DNA of 64,000 bases, taken from assembly GCF_003425685.1 (NCBI RefSeq), contig NZ_QJKM01000006.1, forward strand, positions 186,001 to 250,000, in the 5' to 3' direction. The DNA is from Rhizobium terrae (lineage in GTDB: Bacteria > Pseudomonadota > Alphaproteobacteria > Rhizobiales > Rhizobiaceae). Below, one piece after another: positions 28,623 to 38,716 of this stretch. The position numbers and the translations under genes are program-made. How positions within the stretch are numbered: the stretch's first letter is position 1; each line of letters opens with the position of its first letter. Under the pieces are notes generated by a model. It was not told where the DNA came from, searched no databases, and was given only the letters and a program-made list of their open reading frames with translations.

Positions 28623-29309
28623 ATGTTCAAGAAACTTGCAGCCGAGTTCCTCGGCACATTCTGGCTCGTCTTCGGCGGATGCGGCAGTGCCGTTCTGGCG
28701 GCGGCATTTCCCGATCTCGGCATCGGCTTCACAGGGGTTGCCCTGGCATTCGGGCTCACGGTTCTCACCATGGCCTATGCGGTCGGCGACATTTCCGGCG
28801 GCCACTTCAATCCGGCGGTGTCCGTCGGCCTAGCGGTGGCCCGCAGGTTCCCGGCATCCAGCCTCGTTCCCTATATCGTCGCCCAGGTGGCGGGCGCGAT
28901 CGTCGCGGCGGCAGTTCTCTACCTCGTCGCTTCCGGGAAGGTAGGTTTCCAGGCCGGTGGCTTTGCGTCGAACGGTTACGGCGAACATTCGCCGGGTGGT
29001 TATTCGTTCGTCTCTGCCCTGGTCATGGAAGTGGTGATGACGGGCTTCTTCCTGTTCATCATCCTCGGCGCCACCAGTCACCGATTCCCGGTCGGCTTCG
29101 CCCCGATCGCCATCGGCCTGGCGCTGACGCTGATCCATCTCGTGTCGATCCCGGTCACCAACACCTCGGTCAATCCGGCCCGCTCCACCGGCGTGGCGCT
29201 GTTTGCCGAAGGCTGGGCGCTCGGGCAGTTGTGGCTCTTCTGGGTCGCCCCGATCATCGGCGCCGTCCTCGGGGCGGTTGTCTGGAAGGCGGTCGGCGAG
29301 ACGGAATAA
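28623..29309 (+). CDS. aqpZ: Aquaporin Z-type water channel
   Basis: 228 residues, six membrane helices and two NPA half-helices: [14 protein letters not shown] and [15 protein letters not shown]. The second is followed by the Arg of the ar/R filter (NPAR), and the AqpZ-like start [20 protein letters not shown] supports a water-selective channel rather than a glycerol facilitator. GGGGGA lies 9 bases before the ATG. It stands between murB and ddl with its own hairpin terminator, so it is probably a separate unit inside the dcw cluster. Confidence 0.93.
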   Translation: MFKKLAAEFLGTFWLVFGGCGSAVLAAAFPDLGIGFTGVALAFGLTVLTMAYAVGDISGGHFNPAVSVGLAVARRFPASSLVPYIVAQVAGAIVAAAVLYLVASGKVGFQAGGFASNGYGEHSPGGYSFVSALVMEVVMTGFFLFIILGATSHRFPVGFAPIAIGLALTLIHLVSIPVTNTSVNPARSTGVALFAEGWALGQLWLFWVAPIIGAVLGAVVWKAVGETE

Positions 29310-29334
29310 TCGCCGATTCTCCAGGGATGGAACA

Positions 29335-29364
29335 CCCGCCGGTGGCCTCGCCGGCGGGTTTTTC
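29335..29364 (+). terminator. Rho-independent terminator of aqpZ
   Basis: CCCGCCGG / CCGGCGGG stem around TGGCCTCG, followed by TTTTTC. Twenty-six bases after the aqpZ stop. Confidence 0.85.
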
Positions 29365-29461
29365 TTTGTCCGCACACTTCTTCCTTCACTGCGGGGGAAG
29401 GGGTTAGAGCCCTGTTTTCGAAAGAAAAATCTCCGGCCCTCGGAGATCGGGTTAATCAAAG

Positions 29462-29476
29462 TTAACGGTCCGTTAA
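29462..29476 (+). promoter_or_regulatory. CtrA box (TTAA-N7-TTAA) upstream of ddl-ftsQAZ
   Basis: TTAACGGTCCGTTAA: two TTAA half-sites with exactly 7 bases between, the consensus for the cell-cycle regulator CtrA. Another TTAA lies 6 bases further upstream (29452-29455). The box is 128 bases before the ddl start. CtrA controls ftsQA and ftsZ promoters in Caulobacter; the same role here is inferred. Confidence 0.65.
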
Positions 29477-29603
29477 CCATGTTCGGGCACTAATGCAGTC
29501 ATGCCTGATATCAGGAGAGTCGCCCGGTAAAGGGCGGGGCCAAAGGAAAAGCCTCGCGCAAGCGTCCAAGTTTAGAGTGAAATCATTTTTGCAGGAGTGA
29601 GCG

Positions 29604-30530
29604 ATGACCGACAAGCACGTGGCTGTTCTGATGGGAGGATTTTCCTCCGAGCGGCCTGTCAGCCTGTCGTCGGGCAATGCCTGCGCCGATGCGCTCGAAG
29701 GCGAGGGTTATCGCGTAACCCGCGTTGATGTCGGCCGGGATGTCGCCGCGGTTCTCTCCGACCTGAAGCCCGACGTCGCCTTCAATGCCTTGCACGGGCC
29801 GTTCGGCGAGGACGGTACGATCCAGGGTATTCTCGAATATCTGCAGATTCCTTATACCCATTCCGGCGTGCTGGCGTCCGCGCTTGCCATGGACAAGCAG
29901 CAGGCGAAGCATGTCGCCAAGGCTGCCGGCATTCCGGTTGCCGAGGCCAAGGTGGTGAACCGGTTCGATATCGGCAATACGCATCCGATCAAGCCGCCCT
30001 ACGTGGTGAAGCCGGTGCGCGAAGGCTCGTCCTTCGGCGTGGTGATCGTGCAGGAGAATCAATCGCATCCGCCGCAGGTGATCGGCTCCTCGGAGTGGCG
30101 TTACGGCGAGCGCGTGATGGTCGAGCGGTACGTCTATGGCCGTGAGCTGACCTGCGGCGTGATGGGCGACGTGGCGCTCGGAGTGACCGAGGTGGTACCC
30201 ACGAACCACGCCTTTTACGATTACGATGCGAAATATGCCGAGGGTGGCTCGAAACACGTCATTCCGGCGCAAATTTCACCGAATATTTACCAAAAGATTC
30301 AAACACTAGCGCTCAAGGCGCATCAGGCGATGGGCTGCCGTGGCGTCAGTCGCTCCGACTTCCGTTACGACGACCGTTTCTCCGAGAATGGCGAGGTCAT
30401 CTGGCTCGAGATCAATACCCAGCCGGGCATGACCCCCACCTCCCTGGTGCCTGAAATGGCTGCGCATGCCGGTCACTCGTTTGGTGAGCTCGTCCGGTGG
30501 ATGGTGGAGGACGCTACGTGTTTGCGTTGA
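29604..30530 (+). CDS. ddl: D-alanine-D-alanine ligase
   Basis: 308 residues, ATP-grasp fold. [17 protein letters not shown] is the N-terminal substrate loop, [14 protein letters not shown] the ATP-binding strand with serine loop, and [20 protein letters not shown] the metal-binding end. It supplies the dipeptide used by MurF. GGAG lies 7 bases before the ATG. Its 3' end overlaps ftsQ by 13 bases. Confidence 0.96.
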   Translation: MTDKHVAVLMGGFSSERPVSLSSGNACADALEGEGYRVTRVDVGRDVAAVLSDLKPDVAFNALHGPFGEDGTIQGILEYLQIPYTHSGVLASALAMDKQQAKHVAKAAGIPVAEAKVVNRFDIGNTHPIKPPYVVKPVREGSSFGVVIVQENQSHPPQVIGSSEWRYGERVMVERYVYGRELTCGVMGDVALGVTEVVPTNHAFYDYDAKYAEGGSKHVIPAQISPNIYQKIQTLALKAHQAMGCRGVSRSDFRYDDRFSENGEVIWLEINTQPGMTPTSLVPEMAAHAGHSFGELVRWMVEDATCLR

Positions 30531-31450
30531 TCGGCAATAGAGCGGGCAGACCGCGCGGCCGTTCTCAGGCTCTTTATCTCGGTGCCGATGAGCGCCGGGT
30601 TCTTCCGCGTCCGCTTCGCCGGGCAGTCCGCTTCTGCGTCAGCCTTGCGACCGGCCGCATCCATATTCCGGCCCATACCGGCACCGTCTCGACTTTCGGT
30701 TTCCTTGCGGTGGTCGGTCTTTACGGCATGTCGCTCGGCGGCCACGGCCATACGGTCGCCCAGGCGACGACGGCAGCTGTCGGCTTTGCGATCGAGGACG
30801 TCCGGGTTTCCGGCAACGACCAGACCTCCGAAATCGACATTCTCCAGCTTCTCGGCCTCGACGGCACCACGTCTCTGGTCGCGCTCGATATCGATGCGGC
30901 CCGCCGCAAGCTCTCCGATCTGCCCTGGGTCCAGTATGCCGAGGTTCGCAAGGTCTATCCGCGGACGATCGAGGTCATGCTCAAGGAACGTCAGGCTTTC
31001 GGTATCTGGCAGCATGGCTCGGAACTGTCGCTGATCGAAAAGAACGGCAGCGTGATTGCGCCATTGCGCGACAACAAATTCGCGTCGCTGCCGCTGTTCG
31101 TCGGTCGGGACGCGGAGACGGATGCAGCTTCCTTCGAAAACGAGATGTCGGCCTGGCCGGAACTCAAGGGCCGGGTCAAGGCCTATGTGCGGGTCGCAAG
31201 CCGCCGCTGGGACCTGCATCTCGACAACGGCGTCGTGCTCAAGCTGCCGGAGGCGAATGTCGGCAAGGCGTTGAGCGTGCTCGCCAGGCTCGAAAAGGAG
31301 CAGCGCGTGCTGGAGCGGGACATCGCCTCGGTGGATCTGCGTCTGGAAGACCGCACGACCATCCAGCTCACCGAGGCCGCCGCCGCGCGTCGCAGGGACG
31401 CGATCGATGCACGCGCCAAGGCGCTGAAGAAGGCAGGAGAGCAGTCGTGA
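30518..31450 (+). CDS. ftsQ: Cell division protein FtsQ
   Basis: 310 residues. I choose the GTG at 30518 because GGAGG sits 7 bases before it within ddl. A basic cytoplasmic part of about 50 residues, one membrane helix ([19 protein letters not shown]), then the POTRA domain ([21 protein letters not shown]) and the FtsQ beta domain ([30 protein letters not shown]). It joins the FtsQBL complex that controls septal synthesis. It overlaps both neighbours, so ddl-ftsQ-ftsA is one translation-coupled block. Confidence 0.93.
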   Translation: MFALIGNRAGRPRGRSQALYLGADERRVLPRPLRRAVRFCVSLATGRIHIPAHTGTVSTFGFLAVVGLYGMSLGGHGHTVAQATTAAVGFAIEDVRVSGNDQTSEIDILQLLGLDGTTSLVALDIDAARRKLSDLPWVQYAEVRKVYPRTIEVMLKERQAFGIWQHGSELSLIEKNGSVIAPLRDNKFASLPLFVGRDAETDAASFENEMSAWPELKGRVKAYVRVASRRWDLHLDNGVVLKLPEANVGKALSVLARLEKEQRVLERDIASVDLRLEDRTTIQLTEAAAARRRDAIDARAKALKKAGEQS

Positions 31451-32778
31451 GCATGTTCGGTTCTTCCCATTTCGGTCTGCCGCGCATGAAGCCGCTCTCC
31501 TCGAAGCGCAGCCACGTCGTGTCGGTGCTCGATATCGGTTCGACCAAGGTCGTCTGCATGATCGCCCGGCTGACGCCGCGCCAGGAAAGCCAGGTCCTGC
31601 CGGGCCGCACCCACAATATCGAGATCATCGGCATCGGCCATCAGCGCTCGCGGGGCGTGAAGTCCGGCGTGATCGCCGATCTCGATGCGGCCGAAAGCGT
31701 CGTTCGTCTGGCGGTCGATGCCGCCGAGCGGATGGCTGGCCTTACCGTCGACAGCCTGATCGTCAACATTTCCGCCGGACGGCTTTCGAGCGACGTCTAC
31801 ACGGCGACGATCGATCTCGGCGGCCAGGAAGTCGAGGCGGCCGACCTCAAGAAGGTGCTTGTATCGGCAAGCCAGCAGTCGCTGCGCCAGGATCGCGCCA
31901 TCCTTCACTCCCTGCCGACCGGATTTTCGCTCGACGGCGAGCGCGGCATCCGCGATCCGCTGGCGATGTTCGGCGATGCGCTGGGCGTCGACATGCATGT
32001 CGTGTCGGCCGAGCGCGCGACGCTGAAGAACCTCGAACTATGCGTCAACCGGGCTCATCTCTCGGTCGAAGGCATCGTCGCCACGCCCTATGCCAGCGGT
32101 CTTGCGGCCCTCGTCGACGACGAGGTCGAACTCGGCTGCGCGGCGATCGACATGGGCGGCGGCACCACCACGATTTCGGTCTTTGCCGAAGGCAAGCTGG
32201 TTCATACCGATGCCATCAGCCTCGGCGGCCATCACGTCACGACCGATCTTGCGCGCGGCCTTTCGACCCGGATCGAGGATGCCGAGCGCATGAAGGTCGT
32301 GCACGGTTCCGCTCTGGCGAACGGCGGCGACGAACGCGACGTGATCTCGGTTCCGCCGATCGGCGAGGACGACCGCGATCAGCCGACCCAGGTGCCGCGC
32401 TCGCTGGTCACCCGGATCGTCGGCGCCCGCATCGAGGAGACGCTGGAGCTGATCCGCGACCGCATCCAGAAATCCGGCTTCAGCCCGATCGTCGGAAAGC
32501 GCGTCGTGCTGACGGGCGGCGCCAGCCAGCTGACCGGCCTTTCGGAAACCGCCCGCCGCATCCTGGCGCGCAATGTCCGGATCGGCCGTCCGATGGGTGT
32601 CTCCGGCCTGCCGCAGGCGGCCAAGGGACCGGCCTTTTCGACCGCGGTCGGCCTGATGATCTATCCGCAGGTCGCGGACATGGAGACGCATGCTTCGCAG
32701 AGCGGCCTGATGGCTTCGCTCGGCAATGGCAACGGCAGGCTGGCCCGGGTCGGCCAGTGGCTGAAGGAAAGTTTTTGA
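31447..32778 (+). CDS. ftsA: Cell division protein FtsA
   Basis: 443 residues, actin-like ATPase. VSVLDIGSTKVVCMIARL is the phosphate-1 motif, AAIDMGGGTTTISVFAEGKL phosphate-2, and VVLTGGASQLTGLSETARRIL the adenosine motif; the 1C domain lies between. The C-terminus RVGQWLKESF is the amphipathic membrane-targeting helix. It anchors FtsZ to the membrane. The GTG start at 31447 overlaps the ftsQ stop; an ATG at 31453 is the alternative. Confidence 0.95.
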   Translation: MSMFGSSHFGLPRMKPLSSKRSHVVSVLDIGSTKVVCMIARLTPRQESQVLPGRTHNIEIIGIGHQRSRGVKSGVIADLDAAESVVRLAVDAAERMAGLTVDSLIVNISAGRLSSDVYTATIDLGGQEVEAADLKKVLVSASQQSLRQDRAILHSLPTGFSLDGERGIRDPLAMFGDALGVDMHVVSAERATLKNLELCVNRAHLSVEGIVATPYASGLAALVDDEVELGCAAIDMGGGTTTISVFAEGKLVHTDAISLGGHHVTTDLARGLSTRIEDAERMKVVHGSALANGGDERDVISVPPIGEDDRDQPTQVPRSLVTRIVGARIEETLELIRDRIQKSGFSPIVGKRVVLTGGASQLTGLSETARRILARNVRIGRPMGVSGLPQAAKGPAFSTAVGLMIYPQVADMETHASQSGLMASLGNGNGRLARVGQWLKESF

Positions 32779-32864
32779 CGGCCGGGTGAAGCCCGGCGCG
32801 TCAGGGAAGAATTGGAATGAATTGGCCGGCGGCGATGCGGCCAGAGAGAGAAGGAACTGGTGCA

Positions 32865-34679
32865 ATGACCATCAAGCTGCAAAAGCCTGACATTACCGAG
32901 CTCAAGCCTCGGATTACCGTGTTCGGCGTCGGTGGCGGCGGCGGCAACGCCGTCAACAACATGATCACTGCCGGGCTCGAAGGCGTCGATTTCGTCGTCG
33001 CCAATACGGACGCTCAGGCGCTGACCATGACCAAGGCCGAAAAGGTCATCCAGATGGGTGTCCAGGTCACCGAGGGTCTCGGCGCCGGTTCGCAGCCGGA
33101 AGTCGGTCGCGCGGCGGCCGAAGAATGCATCGGCGAGATCGTCGATCACCTGCACGGCACCCATATGTGCTTCGTCACCGCCGGCATGGGCGGCGGCACC
33201 GGCACCGGTGCTGCGCCGGTCGTCGCGCAGGCCGCCCGCTCCAAGGGCATCCTGACCGTCGGCGTCGTCACCAAGCCGTTCCACTTCGAAGGCCAGCGCC
33301 GCATGCGGCTTGCCGAATCGGGCATCCAGGAACTGCAGAAGTCGGTCGATACGCTGATCGTCATCCCGAACCAGAACCTCTTCCGTATCGCCAACGACAA
33401 AACGACCTTCGCCGACGCCTTCGCGATGGCCGACCAGGTTCTCTATTCGGGCGTCGCCTGCATCACCGACCTGATGGTCAAGGAAGGCCTGATCAACCTC
33501 GACTTCGCCGACGTCCGCTCGGTGATGCGCGAGATGGGCCGCGCGATGATGGGCACCGGCGAAGCCTCCGGTCCGGGCCGCGCGATGCAGGCGGCCGAGG
33601 CGGCGATCGCCAATCCGCTCCTCGACGAGACTTCGATGAAGGGCGCCCAGGGCCTGCTGATCTCCATCACCGGCGGCCGCGACCTCACCCTCTTCGAAGT
33701 CGACGAAGCCGCGACCCGCATCCGCGAGGAAGTCGATCCGGACGCCAACATCATCCTCGGTGCGACCTTCGACGAAGCGCTCGAAGGCCTGATCCGCGTG
33801 TCGGTCGTCGCGACCGGCATCGATCGCGGTGCCGCCTCGGTCGATCTGCGAGCCGCTGAAATGCGCGCCGCAGCCAAGCCGATCATCCGGCCGTCCGCCG
33901 CCGTACCGTCCGCACCGGCCCTTCAGCCGGCTCCGGTCATGCAGCAGCCCGCTCCGGTGATGCAGGCCGCTCCGGCACCGCAGCCGGTCGCCCAGCAGCC
34001 CGCCATCGATCCGATCGCCGAGCAGATCCGCCTGGCCGAAGCCGAGATGGAACGCGAACTCGCCATCAGCGAGCCGCCGCGTGCCGCACCGGCTCCGCAG
34101 CCGGTCATGCAGCCGATGCAGGAAGAGTTCCGCCCGCAGAGCCGGATCTTCGCATCCGCTCCGGTCGAGGCTCCTGCTCCGGTCGTCAACCGTCCGGCAC
34201 CGCAGCCGGCGCCGATGCAGGCTCACGTCCAGCCGCAGCCGGCTCCGGTCATGAGTCAGCCGGCGGCTCCGCGTCCGGCCGCTCCGGTCTTCCGCGAACC
34301 GATCGCTCCTTCGGTTTCCTCCGTCGTCGAACCGGTCCGCATGCCGAAGGTCGAGGATTTCCCGCCGGTCGTGAAGGCCGAGATGGATCACCGTGCTCAG
34401 GCCGTGCCGCATGTCCAGGAGGAACGCGGCCCGATGGGCCTCCTGAAGCGGATCACGAGCTCGCTCGGTCGCCGCGAGGAGGAAGAGCCGGTGAATTCCG
34501 ACATGACCGCTTCGGCGCCCGCTCCAGCCTCGCAGCAGCGCCGTCCCCTGTCGCCGGAAGCGAGCCTCTACGCACCGCGCCGCGGCAATCTCGACGACCA
34601 TGGCCGTGCCGTCCCGCAGGCTCACCACGACGACGACCAGCTCGAGATCCCGGCCTTCCTGCGCCGTCAATCGAACTGA
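32865..34679 (+). CDS. ftsZ: Cell division GTPase FtsZ, long-linker form
   Basis: 604 residues. Tubulin signature GGGTGTG at 109-115 (in [19 protein letters not shown]); the T7 synergy segment [11 protein letters not shown] is intact. Residues about 320-580 are a Pro/Ala/Gln/Val linker with repeated APVMQ and PQPA units, far longer than in E. coli (383 residues in all) but usual in Rhizobiales. The end [12 protein letters not shown] is the conserved peptide that binds FtsA and other partners. It polymerises at midcell and sets the division site. The ATG at 32865 gives the family start [10 protein letters not shown]. Confidence 0.97.
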   Translation: MTIKLQKPDITELKPRITVFGVGGGGGNAVNNMITAGLEGVDFVVANTDAQALTMTKAEKVIQMGVQVTEGLGAGSQPEVGRAAAEECIGEIVDHLHGTHMCFVTAGMGGGTGTGAAPVVAQAARSKGILTVGVVTKPFHFEGQRRMRLAESGIQELQKSVDTLIVIPNQNLFRIANDKTTFADAFAMADQVLYSGVACITDLMVKEGLINLDFADVRSVMREMGRAMMGTGEASGPGRAMQAAEAAIANPLLDETSMKGAQGLLISITGGRDLTLFEVDEAATRIREEVDPDANIILGATFDEALEGLIRVSVVATGIDRGAASVDLRAAEMRAAAKPIIRPSAAVPSAPALQPAPVMQQPAPVMQAAPAPQPVAQQPAIDPIAEQIRLAEAEMERELAISEPPRAAPAPQPVMQPMQEEFRPQSRIFASAPVEAPAPVVNRPAPQPAPMQAHVQPQPAPVMSQPAAPRPAAPVFREPIAPSVSSVVEPVRMPKVEDFPPVVKAEMDHRAQAVPHVQEERGPMGLLKRITSSLGRREEEEPVNSDMTASAPAPASQQRRPLSPEASLYAPRRGNLDDHGRAVPQAHHDDDQLEIPAFLRRQSN

Positions 34680-34719
34680 GAGGCGAACTGAGTTAACGGC
34701 GGTTAAGAAAAGTGACGAA

Positions 34720-34754
34720 GGCCCGGATCAACGATCCGGGCCTCTCGGCGTTTT
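34720..34754 (+). terminator. Terminator-like hairpin after ftsZ
   Basis: GGCCCGGATC (34720-34729) pairs perfectly with GATCCGGGCC (34733-34742), loop AAC, followed by TCTCGGCGTTTT. Just upstream, TTAACGGCGGTTAA (34692-34705) is a CtrA-like pair with 6 rather than 7 bases between the halves. The hairpin would separate ftsZ from lpxC. Confidence 0.6.
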
Positions 34755-34948
34755 ACCAACAGTCCCTGAGGGTTAACAACGTAACAATCCGAAACGAACA
34801 GTGATTTGGAATGTACCGGAAGGCTGCGTATGAAGGATACTGGAAAGACGCCGAAAGGGACCGGCCGACGCAACGTTCGGCTGAATAAGAGGCGCAAAAA
34901 AGTTCGGATCCTTTTCCTTCATGGGTCCGATGAAAAGAAGGCAGCAGA

Positions 34949-35905
34949 ATGACAATCGGATTACTCGGTTTCCAGACCACCATCGCCGCTCCCGTGAGCC
35001 TGAAGGGCATCGGCGTTCATTCTGGGGCCGATGTCGGCATCACCTTCCAGCCTGCCGAAGCCGGAACCGGCATTGTCTTCAGCCGTGCTTTCCCGGATGG
35101 CAGCTCGGTTGAATATCGCGCCCTGTCCGCGCAGGTCGGTCCGACCGATCTCTGCACCGTTCTCGGCACCTCGCCGGCGAAGTGGGTCGCGACGATCGAG
35201 CACGTCATGGCGGCGCTCTATGCGCTCGGCCTCGACAATGTCGTGGTGGAAGTGGACGGCGCGGAAATGCCGATCATGGACGGCAGTTCCCATCCTTTCA
35301 TCGAAGCGATCGAGCAGGTGGGGATCGTCAATCTCGGCGCCAAGCGCCGTTACATCCGCGTGCTGAAGCCGGTGCGCATCGATTCGGGTGCGTCCTGGTC
35401 GGAGTTCCGGCCGCATGACGGCACCCGCTTCGAGGTCGAGATCGATTTTGCCTCGCCGCTGATCGGCCGCCAGAGCTGGAAAGGCGAGCTGACCGCCGGA
35501 ACCTTCAAGCAGGAACTGTCGCGCGCTCGCACCTTCGGTTTCATGCGCGACGTCGAACGCCTGTGGGCCGCCGGTTATGCACTCGGCTCGTCGCTCGAAA
35601 ACTCGGTCGTCATCTCCGACGACGACACGGTCGTCAATGTCGAGGGCCTGCGCTTCAAGGACGAGTTCGTCCGCCACAAGACGCTCGATGCCGTCGGCGA
35701 TCTGGCGCTCGCTGGCGCGCAGTTCATCGGCTGCTACCGCTCCTATCGCGGCGGTCATAAGATGAACGCCAATGCGCTGAAGGCGCTGATGAGCGATCCG
35801 ACGGCTTACGAGATCGTCGAGGCCCCGTCTTCCCGTTCCGCCCGCGTCAGGGCCGGCGAATTCGTTCCGGTCAGCGTGCCGGAACAGACGCCCTGGTTCG
35901 CGTGA
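34949..35905 (+). CDS. lpxC: UDP-3-O-acyl-N-acetylglucosamine deacetylase LpxC
   Basis: 318 residues. Zinc enzyme for the committed step of lipid A synthesis. LKGIGVHSG begins the fold; zinc ligands are His in TIEHVMAALYALGLDN and the His/Asp of RHKTLDAVGDLALAG; the catalytic MDGSSHPFIEAI segment and C-terminal GHKMNANALKAL His are present. AGAAGG lies before the ATG. It ends the dcw cluster and has its own strong terminator. Confidence 0.96.
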   Translation: MTIGLLGFQTTIAAPVSLKGIGVHSGADVGITFQPAEAGTGIVFSRAFPDGSSVEYRALSAQVGPTDLCTVLGTSPAKWVATIEHVMAALYALGLDNVVVEVDGAEMPIMDGSSHPFIEAIEQVGIVNLGAKRRYIRVLKPVRIDSGASWSEFRPHDGTRFEVEIDFASPLIGRQSWKGELTAGTFKQELSRARTFGFMRDVERLWAAGYALGSSLENSVVISDDDTVVNVEGLRFKDEFVRHKTLDAVGDLALAGAQFIGCYRSYRGGHKMNANALKALMSDPTAYEIVEAPSSRSARVRAGEFVPVSVPEQTPWFA

Positions 35906-35941
35906 GAGAGTTTTGACCCGGTCGGCTCCGCCGATTGCCCT

Positions 35942-35974
35942 GGCCGCTTCTTCGGAAGCGGCCTTTTTCTTTTT
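35942..35974 (+). terminator. Rho-independent terminator of lpxC
   Basis: GGCCGCTTC and GAAGCGGCC form a 9-base stem closed by a TTCG tetraloop, followed by TTTTTCTTTTT. A textbook intrinsic terminator 36 bases after the lpxC stop. Confidence 0.95.
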
Positions 35975-36115
35975 GAAAGAGGGCGATGACGGCGAGGGAT
36001 GCCACAAAAATGTATGAATGGGACAGCATTGCGTTGCTCTCCCTTTGCTTTTATGGCTAGAACGGCCTCTCGGGGCAGCGGGCTTTTCACGCGCGGGACG
36101 ATCAGGAACTGTCGA

Positions 36116-36982
36116 ATGAACCATGTAAGGTCTGTTGGGATGCGTAGGACGGCAAGGATGATGCTTGTCTCGGCGGCGCTGTTGGGCGCCGGCCTTGGCG
36201 TGACGGCCTGCCAGTCGGACCCGGATATCGACATCACCAAGCTCGGTCTGGAGACCGAGCAGCCGGAAGTGCTCTACAATCAGGGCCTTGCCAATATGAA
36301 GGCGGGCAACCTTTCGGAGGCGGGGCGCAAGTTCGACGCGATCGACCGGCAGAACCCGTTCACCGAATGGGGCCGCAAGGCGCTCGTCATGAGCACCTTC
36401 ACCAAATACCGGCTCGGCCGCAACGACGAGGCCATCGCCACCGGCAACCGTTACATGAGCCAGTATCCGCAGTCGCAGGATTCGGCCTATGTGCAGTATC
36501 TGGTCGGGCTTGCCTATTCCAAGCAGATCGCCGACGTGACCCAGGACCAGCGCGCCGCCAACCGCACCATCGAGGCGATGAACAAGGTCGTGAAGGACTA
36601 TCCGAATTCGGAATATGTCGAGGACGCCCAGGCCAAGATCCGCTATGCGCGCGACCAGCTCGCCGGCAAGGAAATGCAGATCGGACGTTATTACCTGGAG
36701 CGCAAGGAATATCTTGCCGCGATCCAGCGTTTCCGGACCGTGGTCGAGCAATATCCGAATACCAATCAGGTGGAGGAGGCGCTGGCCCGTCTCGTCGAAG
36801 CCTATTATGCGATGGGCATCGTCGAGGAGGCGCAGACCGCGGCAGCCGTTCTCGGCCGCAACTATCCGGACAGCCAGTGGTATTCCGATTCCTTCAAGCT
36901 TCTGCAGGGCGGCGGCGTCCAGCCTCGTGAGAATCGCGGCTCGTGGATTTCGCGCGCCGGGGCGAAGCTCATCGGTGCGTAA
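36116..36982 (+). CDS. bamD: Outer membrane assembly lipoprotein BamD
   Basis: 288 residues from ATG 36116 (AGGAACTG upstream); ATG 36140 is a good alternative. The lipobox is GVTAC with Cys at about residue 34, followed by five TPR-like repeats ([40 protein letters not shown], and so on). With BamA it folds and inserts beta-barrel proteins into the outer membrane. It lies before recN, as in other alphaproteobacteria (gene formerly called comL). Confidence 0.93.
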   Translation: MNHVRSVGMRRTARMMLVSAALLGAGLGVTACQSDPDIDITKLGLETEQPEVLYNQGLANMKAGNLSEAGRKFDAIDRQNPFTEWGRKALVMSTFTKYRLGRNDEAIATGNRYMSQYPQSQDSAYVQYLVGLAYSKQIADVTQDQRAANRTIEAMNKVVKDYPNSEYVEDAQAKIRYARDQLAGKEMQIGRYYLERKEYLAAIQRFRTVVEQYPNTNQVEEALARLVEAYYAMGIVEEAQTAAAVLGRNYPDSQWYSDSFKLLQGGGVQPRENRGSWISRAGAKLIGA

Positions 36983-37042
36983 GGGCCTGGACGGGTGAGA
37001 CCAGGGGCGCATAAGGTTTAGACAGCGCGAGATCGAGGAACC

Positions 37043-38716
37043 ATGCTGATCCAGTTGTCGATCCGCGATATCGTTCTGATCGAGCGGCTGGATCTTGCCT
37101 TCGAGACCGGCCTTTCGGTGCTGACCGGGGAAACCGGGGCCGGCAAGTCCATCCTGCTCGACAGCCTGTCGCTGGCGCTCGGCGGCCGCGGCGACGGCGG
37201 CTTGGTGCGTCACGGCGAGGACAAAGGCCAGGTGACGGCCGTCTTCGACGTCGCCGGCGATCATGGCGCCCGCAGGCTACTGCGCGAAAACGGAATCGAC
37301 GATGACGGCGACCTGATCTTCCGGCGTATCCAGTCGGCCGACGGCCGCACCCGCGCCTCGATCAACGACCAGCCGGTGAGTGTGCAGCTGATGCGCCAGG
37401 CAGGCCAGCTTCTGGTCGAGATCCACGGCCAGCACGACGACCGGGCGCTGATCGACACCGATGCCCACCGCATGCTGCTCGACGCGTTTGCGGGCCTCGG
37501 CGACGAGGTGCAGCGCTTGTCCGGCCTCTACCGGACGTGGAGGGACGCCGAGCGCGCCTTCAAGGCGCATCGTGCCAAGGTCGAAGCGGCCGCCCGGGAA
37601 GCCGATTACATCCGAGCTTCGGTCGAGGAGCTGGAGGCGCTCTCGCCGCGGGACGGCGAGGAGGACGAGCTCGCCGAACAGCGTTCACGCATGCAGAAGT
37701 CCGAGCGGATCGCCGGCGACATTTCGGAAGCGTCGGAGTTCCTGAACGGCAATGCCTCGCCGGTTCCGCTCATCGCCTCGCTGGTGCGGCGGCTGGAGCG
37801 AAAGAGCCACGAAGCGCCGGGCCTGCTCGAAGAGACCGTCGAATTTCTCGACCAGGCTCTCAATCATCTTTCCAACGCGCAGATGGAGGTGGAGGCCGCG
37901 CTCCGCCGCACCGAGTTCGATCCGCGCGAGCTGGAGCGCGTCGAGGAGCGGCTGTTTGCATTGCGCGCCGCCGGCCGCAAATATTCGGTCGCTGTCGCCG
38001 ATCTTCCCGCGCTCGCCGAGAAAATGGTGGCCGATCTTGCTGATCTCGATGCCGGCGAGGAAAGACTTGCCGAACTGGAAAAGATCGCCGCCGCGGCCAA
38101 GATCGAATACGATCGTGCCGCCGTCGAGCTTTCCGAAAAGCGCCGTCACGGCGCCGAAGGCCTGGCCGCCGCCGTCATGGCCGAGCTGCCGGCGCTGAAG
38201 CTCGAACGCGCCCGTTTCATGGTCGAGGTCGCGAGCGATGCGGATGCGGCGACGGCCGAGGGCATCGACACGGTGGAATTCCACGTGCAGACCAATCCCG
38301 GCACGCGCCCCGGCTCGATCATGAAGGTCGCTTCGGGAGGCGAACTCTCCCGTTTCCTGCTGGCGCTCAAGGTGGCGCTCGCCGACCGTGGCTCGGCCCC
38401 GACGTTGGTTTTCGACGAGATCGACACGGGGGTCGGCGGCGCGGTCGCCGATGCGATCGGCCAGCGCCTCAAGCGGCTTTCCGACAAGGTGCAGGTGCTT
38501 TCCGTCACCCATGCGCCGCAGGTCGCGGCGCGCGCCGCCACGCATCTCCTGATCTCGAAGGGACCGGCGGGCGAGGGCTCCGACAAGATCGCCACCCGCG
38601 TCGCGACCATGGAGCCGGAGCATCGCACCGAAGAGATCGCCCGCATGCTGGCCGGGGCTTCGGTGACGGACGAGGCAAGGGCGGCCGCCAAGCGGCTGCT
38701 TTCGGGCAATGGCTGA
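37043..38716 (+). CDS. recN: DNA repair ATPase RecN
   Basis: 557 residues, SMC-like. Walker A GETGAGKS at 29-36; coiled coil in the middle (about 155-370) with Glu/Arg/Ala-rich heptads; ABC signature VASGGELSRFLLALK and Walker B TLVFDEIDTGVGG near 435-480. It acts at double-strand breaks, bringing DNA ends together. Start follows CGAGGAACC. SOS control was not seen upstream. Confidence 0.95.
   Translation: MLIQLSIRDIVLIERLDLAFETGLSVLTGETGAGKSILLDSLSLALGGRGDGGLVRHGEDKGQVTAVFDVAGDHGARRLLRENGIDDDGDLIFRRIQSADGRTRASINDQPVSVQLMRQAGQLLVEIHGQHDDRALIDTDAHRMLLDAFAGLGDEVQRLSGLYRTWRDAERAFKAHRAKVEAAAREADYIRASVEELEALSPRDGEEDELAEQRSRMQKSERIAGDISEASEFLNGNASPVPLIASLVRRLERKSHEAPGLLEETVEFLDQALNHLSNAQMEVEAALRRTEFDPRELERVEERLFALRAAGRKYSVAVADLPALAEKMVADLADLDAGEERLAELEKIAAAAKIEYDRAAVELSEKRRHGAEGLAAAVMAELPALKLERARFMVEVASDADAATAEGIDTVEFHVQTNPGTRPGSIMKVASGGELSRFLLALKVALADRGSAPTLVFDEIDTGVGGAVADAIGQRLKRLSDKVQVLSVTHAPQVAARAATHLLISKGPAGEGSDKIATRVATMEPEHRTEEIARMLAGASVTDEARAAAKRLLSGNG

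Noticed and set aside
33890..34280. Tandem DNA repeat in ftsZ
   Set aside because: Short PQPA/APVMQ units are degenerate at the DNA level and reflect the normal disordered linker of rhizobial FtsZ.
32661..34670. 669-codon minus-strand frame opposite ftsZ
   Set aside because: Shadow of ftsZ; the repetitive linker produces low-complexity Arg/His-rich sequence on the other strand.
34692..34705. CtrA box after ftsZ (TTAACGGCGGTTAA)
   Set aside because: The spacer is 6, not 7 bases, and it lies before a terminator hairpin; noted only with that hairpin.
34961..37264. 767-codon minus-strand frame across lpxC and bamD
   Set aside because: Antisense to two recognised genes and spans the strong lpxC terminator; composition is shadow-like.
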